From Hawksworthiomyces lignivorus (lineage: Eukaryota; Ascomycota; Sordariomycetes; Ophiostomatales; Ophiostomataceae), in assembly GCA_002917075.1 (NCBI GenBank), contig NTMA01000008.1, positions 868,001 through 932,000 of the forward strand: a stretch of 64,000 bases of DNA, in the 5' to 3' direction. The notes below the pieces were generated by a model. It searched no databases and had not been told where the DNA came from. It saw nothing but the letters and a program-made list of their open reading frames with translations. Each line of letters opens with the position of its first letter. The first letter of the stretch is position 1. Positions 1 through 11,600 of the stretch are shown here, piece after piece. Position numbers and translations under genes: made by a program.

Positions 1-238
1 CGTTGCATCATTCTGTGATCCAATGTGCACGCCTCTTCTCCACATAAACGTAGAGGTAAGTCCTACCCTGACACCGGAGACTGTTATTTCCCGTCCGGCT
101 GGGAGAGATAAACTTCTTTCAGTAAAACCATTAAATAGCGTGTAGCTCTCCGGTACTTCGGTTGTCCCAGTAGGCCTAATTTTAATCAACTCGAGTCGTC
201 TAGCAAGTAGTAGAGGTTTGCATCAAGCCGATTTGGCA

Positions 239-2132
239 ATGGCTGACCAGGAAAAGATTGTCCAGACGATCGGTGGTAGGGATCAAGGTGACATTGCAGC
301 TAAAAATATAACTGCAGCAACATTAAAGGAGTTGGACGAAACATACAATGTCTACAAGCAAGAAGACGCAACGGGAATTAGCCTAGAAGAGGCGCGGCGT
401 GTGCTCTGGAAGATCGACAGGAATATCATGCCTCTACTCATGGGGTCATATATGCTACAATATCTCGACAAGTCCAGTATCAACTTTGCTAGTGTCTATG
501 GATTGCAAGCCGGGACCCATCTTCACGGACAAGATTACTCGTGGCTTGCATCGATTTTTTATTTCGGTTTGTCTTCCCCCTACGCTTATTAGAAGAATAC
601 AAAAAGACTTTTCTTTTCGTTGACTGTTGCTGCCCCGTCCCAAAGGTTATCTTGCCGCTCAATACCCGGCCGGTTATCTTCTCCAACGGTATCCAGCTGG
701 AAAATTCATTGGCCTCAGCATGCTGGGTAATACTTTTTGATTTAACTGGTATACGCGCTTTTTCAAACCACGTTCTAACCACATATTCTGCATTAGTATG
801 GGGCATTCTTCTGCTCACAACGCCAGCTTGCCACAATTTCGCTGGAATAGCTGTGAACCGTTTCCTCTTGGGTGTCACAGAGGCCGTAATCAATCCGGGG
901 TTCGTGCTCGTCATGTCGATGTGGTACCGGAAGGAAGAGCAGCCTTTGCGGTTGGTGTCGTACTATTGTATGAATGGATTCGCGGGAATCTTCGGCGGTC
1001 TTCTAGGCTACGCTATCGGCCATATCACTACAGGTCTGGCGCAGTGGCAGTATGTTTTTCTCATATTCGGCTCTGTCAGCTTCGTCTGGGCTATAGTGTT
1101 CTTGGTCTTTATGCCCGATCTACCAACGACAACCCGATTCTTGAATCAGCGGGAGACAATCGTGGCGGTCGAGAGAGTTGCAGCCAACCGCCAAGGCATC
1201 AAAAACCACTATTTTAAAACATACCAGGTGTGGCAGACTCTAAAGGATCCCAAAACTTGGATCTTATTTTTTATGTCAATTGCAGCGCAGATCCCCAACT
1301 CGGCCACCTCGTCGGTGAGTGAAGAACACCATCTTTTCAATTCCCAGCATCTCCGGCACTAATTTGTTATGCGGACATTCCTACTTATGAATGATTTGAA
1401 ATTGTAGTTCACCTCTATCATCTTGGAAACATTCGGATTCACTGCTCTTCAAACACAATACATGCAGATTCCTGGTAATGTGATTCAGATTGTGTCTCTC
1501 ATTGCCTCTGGTTACATCTGCTCTCGGTGGTCAAATATGCGATGCATTATGATGTTTGTCGGCAACATCATCTGTGTCATTGCTGCTGGCGTCCTCGTTG
1601 GCTTGTCACCCGGGCCGGATGGCACATCCAACAAATGGGGTCGCTTAGTTGCTGTGTGGCTATTGTCATTTATCTCCGTCGGATTCAGTCTCAGTCTCAC
1701 TATGGTCAGCAGCAACGTAGCCGGCTATACGAAGAAGCAGCTTACCGGCGCCTTTATCTTTGTTGGTTACTGCGTCGGCAACATCATCGGTCCTCAAACT
1801 TTCCGATCGTCAGAAGCTCCATTTTATCACTCTGCATACGTCGCGTGAGTGCCGCTAAATATCTTTTTCTTTCACATACTTAAAGAGATATAAACCCTTA
1901 TGTTTTAGCATCTACTAAACAGACATCATGTGATAGGATCCTGATCGGTTTTTGTCTCAAGACCATCTTTGGCCTAATCCTCTATGCATACATGTGGAGT
2001 ATCAACAAGAAGCGTGACCGGGAAGCGGCTGCCGATCCGCGCGCTGCCGAACAGCGAACCCAAGAGGCTATTGAGAAAGGTATGCGAGACATTACGGAAA
2101 TTGACAATCAAGACTTCCGGTATGCTTTGTAG
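239..2132 (+). CDS. MFS transporter, allantoate permease (Dal5-like) family
   Basis: Plasma-membrane proton-coupled permease of the anion:cation symporter branch of the MFS, whose members take up allantoate, ureidosuccinate, nicotinate-like acids or small peptides; the substrate here is unknown. The model joins 239-566, 646-726, 797-1314, 1408-1844 and 1937-2132 (519 aa); every intron is GT-AG and the reading frame closes exactly. The start is the ATG at 239. Visible hallmarks are a hydrophilic N-terminus of about 60 residues, the segment YSWLASIFYFG running across intron 1 into YLAAQYPAGYL, the helix pair ending FLLGVTEAVINPGFVLVMSMWY, the central loop after PDLPTTTRFL, and a charged C-terminal tail. 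Length is normal for the family. It lies upstream of a flavin monooxygenase on the same strand, 1.1 kb away; a functional link is only a guess. Confidence 0.88.
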
Positions 2133-3254
2133 AGTGGCTCTATCAATCATAAGCCGTCAACTCTCTGTTATCATATCATATTGTAGCTTTGAGACGGAAC
2201 ACACATATTCAAAATCATTATTCATGGTGTGCAGCTGTGTCCTTGTTGGTTTTATTTTTCTGAATATACTCTCAGAGGCTATAAAGAGGCAGAATAGATG
2301 TGTCCCTATATGCAAATTGGAGAAGCACACCATATCCTACTCAGATTTAGTAAGTTGCTGCAGTAAATTTACCAATAGATCTAGTATGACACTTTAATTC
2401 GCCATAAAACACAACTGTGAGTACCGCCAACTCACCACTAGATATATGAAAGTGTGTGTCAAGGATATCCTTCAGATAAATCGAAATAAACTGAGAGCAT
2501 ATTTTTGTTTTTCTCCTTGGAGAGACATTTTTTTAATCAAATAGAACCCATATTAAGTTTGTGCCCAAAATTACATTGTTCAGCGCGACTCGGTACCTTC
2601 GGCCGATATAACAAGTACCTTCTGTGCGAGAGGTCCCACGCAATAAGAGCACGATAGCGAATCGGAGAGCAGGTGCTGTAGCAGAAGGACATTAATTCAT
2701 TCTTCTAAAGCTTGTGGAAAACTCTGTTCCATTGGACAGCCTTGTGCTCTCAAGTCAATGTGCAATGCCATTCTCTTCTGTCCAAGTACCGGTGTGTGGT
2801 AGCCAGTTGTCCATTGTCTAACATGGCGCATCAATTGATGCCATTTGGGCCAGTGCAAAATTTTAATTCTCGTTGGACGTCTCAATCTGATTTAGGGCGC
2901 GAGTTTGAACATGGAGAAAGCCTTCTGCGGCGGTCTTCCTTTCCGGGTAGCGGAATTTGTCAGCTGATGGGTGATGCAAGCTGCCACCGAGATTGCGAAT
3001 AGCGTCGCCCACATCACATCGCGGGGTCCGCGAGTCTGAGGTGGACAGCGGCTTGTAAAGCTATAATCTTCATGGCGTGATCATGTAGTACATCACAGTA
3101 TGTATACGGGAGACTGCGCTCTTTTCTCGCCGCCTGCGTTTGTTGACGGCGGACTCTTTCCCTTCAATTCCGTGTCGTTCTAAGGCAAACTTCTCTCCTG
3201 GCTCTGCTGGTCCTTGGCTGTGGGTCCTTTGTTGTCATCCCCCAAAAATCCAAG
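2133..3254. other. Intergenic, promoter of the flavin monooxygenase
   Basis: About 1.1 kb separate the permease stop from the monooxygenase start. I see only short, composition-driven open frames here on both strands and no convincing protein, RNA or repeat. The last few hundred bases presumably carry the monooxygenase promoter, but no specific element stands out. Confidence 0.5.
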
Positions 3255-4975
3255 ATGGCAGTCAAGTCAGTCGCTGTTATCGGCGCTGGAGCAGCTGGTA
3301 GGGATTTTTCAAGTGTGCGCATACTGCCAGCATTGTTTGCCTTTGCTGATATGGATTGCATCTTGCAGGGGCTGTTACAGCGTCAGCATTGAAAGCAGAA
3401 AACTACTTTGATCGGATCCGCGTGTTTGAACGTCGGGAGGCACCCGGGGGAACTTGGTGAGTAGATAGTAACTACAAGACTCCAGAGAATGCCATTGGTT
3501 CATTAACTCTATCTAGGCTCTTCGATCCCGACCCCGGATCGAACCATCCCATCTATCCGGGCAAACTGCCAACAGAGACCGACCCGCCGTCCCATATTCC
3601 AGGCAGCCTTCCTACAACTACCGCTCCCGATCGCCGAGAACGCTGGACCATTACGCCGATATACAGCTCTCTTACGTGAGTAGTTCAAGAGACACATGTT
3701 CTGAGGGATACTAGAGCTGATGCAGTAGATCAGGACCAATGTCCCCGCCATCGCAATGAGCTTCTCCGACTCGCCATTTGCGTACGGTCCGTTTGTACCG
3801 CATTGGATTCCCCGTCAGTACGTCGAGGGCTATTTCTCCGGCCACAAAACCGACACATTTCTTGAGCTCAGCACGACAGTGGAAGATCTGTCTCACGTGC
3901 CCGAGTCGGAGCGCGGTGACGGCGGCGAGTGGAAGCTGACGCTCCGGAAATACGATGCCGTCCGACATTTAGACGTGTGGTGGGAAGAGCGCTTTGATGC
4001 CGTAGTCATTGCCAACGGGCACTACTCCGTTCCCTTTGTAAGCCCAGTCCCCTCTCTGTGCTGTGTAGCCACTTCTGCCTGCTGACTGCCGGTTTCTAGA
4101 TCCCACAGGTCAAAGGCCTCGAAGAATTCATCCAACGGTATCCAGGGCGTGTTGTCCACTCCAAATACTACCGCTCACCTGAAGTCTTTCAATCTAAACG
4201 CGTCATCGTGGTTGGAAATTCCGCGTCAGGCCATGACGTCAGCGAAGAGCTGGTATCGGCCGCGCAGCAGCCCGTGTACCTCTCCCGGCACTCGAAATCG
4301 AGGTGGGAAGGTGACAAACCCGACCCCGGCATCGAGTGGAAGCCTGTCATCAAGGAATTTCGGCTAGACGGGAGGGTCATCTTCAGCGATGACACGTACC
4401 TCGACGACATTGATACGATCATCTACGCTACCGGTTACCGGGTATCCTATCCATTTTGGAACGAAAAGGCCAACGGGCGGCCCCTGTGGGACTACGAGGC
4501 CAACCGGCTGCTCGGCAACTACTGGCATACCTTCCTGTGGGACTATCCCACCATTGGTGTTGTTGGCGTCCCGCGATCCCTGACGTTCCGGAGCTTCGAA
4601 TACCAAGCCATTGCCCTCGCGCGCCTCTGGTCCGGCAGAAACTCGCTTCCCCTCCCTCCGACTGAGGAGCAGAAGGCATGGGAGGAAGACCGCGCCAAGC
4701 GAACAGCAGCAGAAGGCAAGAAGTTCCACGACGTCCCCTGGGATGAAGGCGAAACAGTCGGCTATCTCGATTTTCTGTTCCAGTTTTCTGGACTGGGTAC
4801 ACTGAAGGGCAACGGCAGAATCCCGCCCATTCTTGGAAAGGACTTGATCTGGGCACTGGAGCATATCCGAAAATACCCTGATAAGAGCGACATCGGTGAG
4901 AACGCTGAAGAGGTGGACGATAATGGGTGGCTCGTTGTGAGAGAGAAGAAGAAGGATCTTCTCGCGTTCCTTTAG
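3255..4975 (+). CDS. FAD/NADPH-dependent flavin monooxygenase (FMO family)
   Basis: Probable soluble class B flavoprotein monooxygenase that uses FAD, NADPH and O2 to oxygenate a soft nucleophile (N or S). Exons 3255-3297, 3369-3456, 3517-3675, 3734-4037 and 4100-4975 give 489 aa with a closing frame. The FAD Rossmann motif VIGAGAAG is at residues 8-15, split by intron 1 (GAGAAG). It is followed by the conserved stretch ending PGGTW, by TTNVPAIAMSFSD, by the FMO-type YPGRVVHSKYY (FxGxxxHxxxY), by the NADPH motif VVGNSASGHD, and by the closing IIYATGYR. All cofactor motifs are intact, so the enzyme should work. The long C-terminal acidic tail is typical of fungal members. The substrate is not predictable; the neighbour upstream is a small-molecule permease. 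Confidence 0.9.
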
Positions 4976-6400
4976 ATATGAGGCACGAGAATTCATGAGA
5001 CTTGGGAGCAGATTCTTGAATTTTTCTACGTCTTTAGTGTTAGGTTCAGCCTAATAGTAATTCTTTACATTCCTTCCACTTAGACGTGGTTTTGCGCGAC
5101 GTAATTTCTTAATGTACGTGCGTATAACAGCCCATTATCCTACCCGAAAATCCTCATGGAAAGATTTCCTCTTTAAGACGTGCGCCTGTGCAGTCCCTGC
5201 TCCAGCCTGCTTAGAGGGTGTGCTTTCATGTGCTCCCGTGGCACAGCCACAGTGTTTCGTTTAGATCAATTGACTGGGGTTTCCGATGACCAATTAACCT
5301 GTAAGGATTCTTTTAAAATCGTGAAGATGTTATAATGTCTGTCTAGGTTACAGTTTACCCAAACCGGGTAATATAAGGGTGTTCCTTGTTGTTGATTGGA
5401 TACGCTTTTAGCCTTTTCGGTGACTTGTTTTTATAGTGGTTCTTTATACCCTTGATTCCTTATGCTTTTCATTTTTATAATGTCTCCACTTTATGTATTG
5501 AGAGCGAGGCGGGCAGACTCCTCGACTCAACCTGACCAACAAAACCACCACAACAACACAACTAAAGGGGCACAACTGCCTGAGCCTTGCCTAGCATCGC
5601 TACGTCTGCAGCAGTGGCGATGCTAGACAGGCCTCCCTTTGTCATGAGGTGTGGTGGCCCTGTGGCCGGGCCGACATATGGCCTTCTCACCAAACGTCTG
5701 TTAGCTAGCTCAATGGCTCCTTAACCAAATTGTTCACAAAAGGTCTCTGGCAGTAGGTCTTGCTCTAATCGGGAGCGGTATCGTGATTTCTCTGTTCATG
5801 GGCTTGTCCCCTCCTATCTAGTGAAAAGGTTCAAAACTCTGTCACCCCCTATTTATCAGTCTTGCGGGCGGTGAGCAGCGGCGAAATCAGCGAACTAAGA
5901 AACTCCTCTCCCTTACAGGAGTTGCCAGCAACCCTTGTGACAATATGGCCTCCTGGCCAGCCACAACTCATTGCCGTCTGTTTTTACACAGCCACCAAGG
6001 TATGTTTCCAATTTCACGCAATGCCGCCAAACCACACTCCTCCTGAGTTATATTCTCTAACCTAATTGCTTCTGCTTCTTCCACTTTCTCCTCCTAGTCC
6101 AAATATGCCGTTATTTGCTCCTTTGTCCACAGCACCTTTCGATAAAACGCATCGAAATAATGTGTGTGTATGCGCTTGTAGTCCGTTACACAACATTTGT
6201 AATCCTTTCAACTTTATTCTTTACTATACCTGATCGTTTTACACTTCACTTAATTAGTTTACTATTTGTTATTACTAATTCTTTTTCTGGAAGCATACTG
6301 TATGAAGATTCCAGACGTAAATAGATATAACCTGCTCAACTTGCGACCTAATTACCGCAAGTATTAGTGGTAGCCCTAACCCAAAAAAATCGCGAGGCCT
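4976..6400. other. Gene-poor intergenic DNA with a hairpin
   Basis: No supportable gene in 1.4 kb. The stretch is rather AT-rich after 5300, and the only distinct structure is the inverted repeat at 5591-5626, listed separately. Small open frames here lack any protein-like composition. Together with the relics that follow, it looks like an old, decayed accessory segment. Confidence 0.5.
5591..5626. repeat. Inverted repeat, 10-bp perfect arms
   Basis: The arms CTAGCATCGC (5591-5600) and GCGATGCTAG (5617-5626) are perfect reverse complements around a 16-base loop that itself holds CTGCAG. The flanks GCCT/AGGC extend the symmetry imperfectly. It could be a terminator-like hairpin or the end of a small decayed element. 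Confidence 0.6.
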
Positions 6401-7160
6401 CTATCCCTTCTCCCGCTCTTTGCTTGACTGAGAAAGAATATTATCGTAGGTGTGTGACAGGCTTAGCCGGCTGGCGTGCCACTCGGCGAGCTCCCTGAAG
6501 AGGAACGTCTTTATGAAGGTGCTGAACTTGTGTACGCCAGTGACGGCGTAGACCTCGGGCGGCGGGCAGCCTATGGGCAGCTCGCCCGGAACAGTGCCGT
6601 CCTCTAAACCACTGGCATACACCGAAATAACGTGCTCGGTTAGCAGTGAGGCGGTGAGCAGCGGTAGGATCTGCGTGACGAATCGAATTCGGGAGTAGTG
6701 CATTATGAAGATGAAAGCGTCGAGGCCTTCTCTGGTAGCTAAGCCAAAGGGAGCTGAAAGCGAGAGCTTGCACCACTTACTGGACCGCTCCGTCAAAATG
6801 GGATAGCAGTACGTCATGTACAAAAGATCCAGCCGCGTTGGCCCGCCGCCAAACGGCATTTCAGGCTCCTGCCCGAGGATCTCCGTACAACATTAATCTA
6901 CCTCGCTGATAGGACCCAGGTCTTCTGCCTTAGCAAAACGGCATTCCTGAACCTGGGCTCTACGTTCGGGTCTCCGCTATGACTTTCCCGCCGCGGGTGG
7001 CGTTCCACCCGATGATGTAGACGCGTAGCTTGGAGCCGTGTTTAGCATGGTTTTGGCGAGTGCACCGGCGACGTAGGAGCCGATGCCTGTGGTGCTGCCA
7101 GGGTGGCCATGACCAGCGGCGGGCCAATTGGCAGCTCGGCTCGGCTAGTGCGGATGACAT
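6401..7160 (-). pseudogene. Decayed NAD(P)-binding (SDR-like) oxidoreductase
   Basis: Reading the minus strand, pieces of a Rossmann-fold oxidoreductase appear in order but in different frames. A glycine-rich GSTTGIGSYVAGALAKTML lies near 7115-7060, then LRVYIIGWNATRGGKVIAET around 7030-6970, then AEDLGPISEVD followed by an in-frame TAA near 6895. Next comes an open stretch containing LDLLYMTY, YSRIRFVTQILPLLTAS, HVISVYASGLEDGT and ELPIGCPPPEVYAVTGVHK. The frame change between the first two blocks, the internal stop, and the loss of the expected C-terminus (it ends in unrelated residues after LSLSHTY) mark it as a pseudogene. The family is the fungal SDR-like group often seen beside secondary-metabolism genes; that assignment rests on motif memory. 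Confidence 0.65.
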
Positions 7161-8130
7161 CTAAGCTGAGTACGAGTACTCACAACGGAAGTTACAAGAG
7201 ACCAGCGAGGAGCATAAAATCGCAAGATGTAAGTGGCTTGTTCAGCTACGACTTGTTAAGATGTGACTAGTGCGCCTGGTAGAGCAGCAAGGTGGGCCGT
7301 AACTTATATCAGCGTGGCCTTCCTCCCAGTCACCCACATATAGCAATCGTCACCACTCACCGAGGGACTAGCTAACACCTTCTTAGCTGTGAGTCCAAAC
7401 AAAATACGAGTGGGATTTCAGCGCAGACCGTTTAAACAGGGTCGAATTCGAGTCGAGGTTAGCGTCGATCCGCTTAGAGGATCGTTATGCAGAGTTGGCC
7501 TATCAGCGATTGGACACTTACACTGGTCTCGCGGGATTAGATTGTTTATCGACTCAAACCTGGTTCGTCTTGTCCATCTTTATCAGTTGCACTGAGAAAG
7601 CAGTTGATGTTTGCAGCCACTAGAATTAGATTTAAATGACTCTACTCCGTCTGCTACTTTGTGGTTGTCTCCGTCGTAAGTGTCAGGTACTGAGAGAGCT
7701 TCTGCAAGCACCATGGTTTTTTGATACACCACCCCTACCAACAGCCAAATTAACAATACACAGCGATGTTTCTACAAGAAGCGCATACTTAGATATCGAC
7801 CGAGACTATCAAATACACTCAAATGCTCGCCTTTATTTAAGGCCATTATTTTTATGTCAAACAATTTAGAGAATGCTTGTAGAAGATGCTTTTATACCTT
7901 TGTCATAACTGAATTTATAGTGTTATGCATATTATTTTTAGTAGCCCTATCAGTGATGTGTTTTGTGATGTTTTTGTGGCTTTCTTTAAAATGGAATCAA
8001 CATAATTTAGGTCAATGATCTAAGTTGTAAAAATGGTGTATCAGATGCCATAGTCAATACACAACAAATGTAGCTGTGGGACTAATGGTGTTCTCCTGGA
8101 GAATCTGATCCAATATCATGGCAGAGCTGC
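7161..8130. other. Intergenic with a possible coding relic at 7393-7623 (+)
   Basis: Most of this kilobase shows nothing. One forward frame from 7393 to a TAG at 7621-7623 has strikingly protein-like, coiled-coil-like composition (DRLNRVEFESRLASIR, LEDRYAELAYQRLDTY) followed by a hydrophobic stretch (TWFVLSIFISC). It has no ATG and no recognisable splice partner, so it may be an exon remnant. I do not recognise the family. Confidence 0.3.
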
Positions 8131-8448
8131 CCGTCATGATAAGAGAACATCATGAAGCCGGTGGCAGTGGGCGTGTCCAGACACGAGTATGCCATTCTCT
8201 TCTTCAGCACAGCTAGTTATGTCTAGAGTATCACCAACAAAAGTCATCGAGCTGATGAGCAGATCCGGTTCCTTCCCTTCCAAGTTTCACACTAAGTTTA
8301 GAAAGAGGGTGTGCCGAACAACCTCGTCGATCAGGTTAGGAACACGGAATTCTTCAGTTGACCGGCATGGACTGATCTTGAATATATGATGCGGCAGGAG
8401 CTCTACATTGGTTGCAGTGCGCAGATCGTTGACAATTCTGCGTGCCAT
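8126..8448 (-). pseudogene. Decayed ORF of unknown family with an internal stop
   Basis: From an ATG at 8448 on the minus strand a frame reads MARRIVNDLRTATNVELLPH and continues through VPNLIDEVVRHTLFLNLV to a TGA. It then carries on in the same frame through KEPDLLISSMTFVGDTLDIT and VSGHAHCHRLHDVLLS before a second stop. Both halves have the composition of real protein, so one nonsense change (for example CGA to TGA) probably broke a gene or exon. I do not recognise the family and cannot say whether exons are missing. Confidence 0.35.
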
Positions 8449-8503
8449 GTCACACGCTGGAGAAGATACTTCGGCCTTACTAAAGGCAATTCAAGGCTCT
8501 TGC

Positions 8504-8522
8504 TATATATATATATATATAT
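8504..8522. repeat. (TA)n microsatellite
   Basis: Nineteen bases of alternating T and A, just downstream of the ankyrin gene's 3' end (that gene is on the minus strand). Confidence 0.9.
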
Positions 8523-8692
8523 CATTTATTGCCGAGCTGAACGAATCTCGACGCTTCACACAACCAAAAGCCTTTAACGTAAAACCCTGGCACTAAAAGC
8601 TTCATGCCTCTCCTATCCTTGGAATAGGCAGCCCACCTCACTAATACTCTAGTTCGCTTCCATCCGCCTCGCGTTCTAATTCACTCCCCGAT

Positions 8693-11600
8693 TCACTCTT
8701 CAAATAATCCTAACACATCCGCCGGTTCACCGTCTTCCGTCTCAGTCATCGATTCATTCTCATCCATCTCACCAAAGTCTCGTCGACTGCTGCCATTTTT
8801 CAAGTATTTTCGCCTGTTCTGTATCATTTCCTCCAGTCTTTTCTGATCTTCTTCGAGCCAGCCCCCCAATCCATTCTTTAACACGCTGACAACTCCGTGG
8901 TGGCCTTCAACTGTCGCATATGCAACTGCTCGGATGTATTGTATGCGCTTTCGTCCCCCTATATCAACCCCTCTCTTTAATAGCAACCGCACCATATGAA
9001 GCCTGCCGTTTTCTGCTGCTCCTTCAAGAGCCGTGCGGCCGTTGTAGTCAGCGCCAGCTGCGTTAATATCGGCCATTCTGGAGATGAGCAGTTCAGCTAA
9101 CGGCAAACGTCCTTGAATGGCGGCATACTGTAATGCAGTTGCTCCTCCCCGCCATACTCCACTCGGGTTCTGGTGAGGTCCTGCATTTACATCAGCACCT
9201 GCGTCTAATAAGAGACGAACAACTTTGTCTCGACGATCACGCATTGCCCACTGCAGCAATGTCCCATTCTCATCTCCCGAAGTTGATTGAACCTCCAAGT
9301 CAACGCAAATGCTTTCGTTGAGGCAGTTTTGAACCAATTTGCAATTGTTACATGCAATTGCAGCTTTCATGATATGCCCGATACAGCATTCGGCAAGAGC
9401 AGATAATGGAAACTTTGACCAGATAGTCTTATACCCGCGAGCAGCCGATCCCCGGCAAAGATCTTCCCAGTCATGGTGACTAGGCGTGTAGCCCCGAGTA
9501 AGCAGTTTTTCCAGAACCCAGGGTTCAGAAAAAAGCGCTTTGCTCAGAGGAGACTTAACGTTCAACGCGTGTCCGTCAGGCGGGTCGAAATTCTCGCCGA
9601 GAAGAATCTGAATTATCGGCCTGTCCATTTTTCTCGCGAAAAATCTATCTCCTATGGAGTTATTCAGAGCTTTGACCTCATTGATATCGAGGGGTCCGGG
9701 AGTTCGATGATGTGCTAGAAGTTCAACCGTGGAGCAGTCTTGCGTGTCTAAAGCATGATTCGTCGCTAAGTAAAAAGCGCGGGATTTGTATTCTCCACCA
9801 GCGGAGAAATATTGGCGAATTATAGCTTGATTGCCTGCTTTCGCAGCAGCTGAGAGAACATCATTCTCTCCGCCATATTCCGGCTTGTCGCAGAATCTAG
9901 ACCGAAGAATGTCGTCATCCAAGGAAAGAAGCGTGGTAATCAGGGTATGGTCTCTGTTTGAGATAGCGTCTACTAGCTCTCCTCCCATTAGCTTCGCTCC
10001 GTCGTCAATCAAGAGCCGACATATATGGTCGTGTCTCCCTTCAATGGCAAATTGCAGGGGGGTTTTCCATGCCCAACAAAACGGTCCTTCCTGCTGCTTA
10101 TTGACGTCTGCACCCATGTGTATAAGTTGTTTCACAAACTTCGTATTGCCAAAGCCAGCTGCTAGATGAAGAGCCTCAATCTTCGTTGAAAATGGGCGCT
10201 CAACAGAAGCGCCAGCATCCAAGCACATCTGTGCAAATCGACATGTGACATCCCATGCTGACGCTGCAAGAGGTGTTAGGCCCATCGTAGATTCGGCATT
10301 AACATCGACGCCACGACGTATAAGCGCACAAGCCATATCAAACTGGCCAGCTAGGCATGCGGTAACCAGGGCGTCCGGTCCAGAGTGTTTCTGATAGCTC
10401 TGCTCGTTTTTAACAAGAATGTCGAATATTTCATGCTTCTCTCCTATAATGGCAAGCTGTAATGCGGTGCACAGATGCGACGGACGATCAAATCTGTCCC
10501 ATGACGCGAATACTTCATTCAGCTTGAGCCACCGGCAAGATACGTCCACTTGCGCACCCCTTTCCAGTAATAAGGTAGCCAGATCGTCGTTTTTGTTAGA
10601 AAGGGCAACCATAAGTGGTGTGGGGTTACATGGTGCATCAGCCATAGCGCCTCGATCCAAAAGGAACCGTGAAAACGACAACGCAACATTTTTATCCCAA
10701 ATGCGTGCCGCTAATACCAGAGGTTGAACCGTGTAGTTGGATTCATCGTTGATAAATGGCAAGTTGACATTCGCACCGGCATCGAGAAGAACTTCCGCGA
10801 GTGTCTGGTCTCCCCAGGCAGAGGCTAGCTGAAGTGCAGTAGAGCGCGCTGGGGAAACGAGGTCGACCCACGCAATGACTTCTTGAGTACGACTGAGTTG
10901 TGTACAGTCCAACGCCCATGACGGTATCGGTAAATCGTGACTGACTCCAGCATTTAACAGGTCACGGACAAGAGTAGCATCTCCTTTGCGAACCGCAGCA
11001 GTGAAGACCACTTCCTTAACGGCACATATTTCAGGTTCCTGGGACTGTAATAGTACGGCTGCCCACTTCTGATCATGTTGTGTAATTGCTTTGACCATCT
11101 CAACAATCTCGGAGTCGCATTGACGAACATCATGAAACTTGTTGGCAAGATTGAATAGAGTGTACGTGATATAGTGTTCTGTCGTTACGCCCTTGTCTCC
11201 TAGATTTAGTTTCAGCCCTTGTCTGTTGTTGAGGAGCCTGGTCAAGACAGGTCTGAGAAAATCGAAAGTAGGAATGGGTGTTGGAAGAGGCATTTGGGCC
11301 AGTCGATAAAGGGGTTTGGAAACCCAATGGAGACTGTGATGTGCTCGGACTTCGCTAGAACGTGACGTAATGCTGCGAGGCGGAGGCGGGGATCCCATTT
11401 CCAATCTGGGAGAGCACATGTCTATGAGAGCCATTGGGTTGCACTTGGACCACATATCTATGAGATCCGTTGGGTTGCGATGAGTGCACATATCTATGAG
11501 ATCCTCTGGGTTGCAATAAGACAGATTCTCTGCAGAGGGATCAAAACGCCACGCTGCAGACTGACTTGGCCTCAGTGCATCATATTGCCATCCCGAAGTG

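Noticed and set aside
1984..2397. Open frame overlapping the end of the permease
   Set aside because: It conflicts with exon 5 of the permease and has no protein-like features after the permease stop.
6374..6382. CCCTAACCC, telomere-like
   Set aside because: Only one and a half units, so no evidence of an internal telomere tract.
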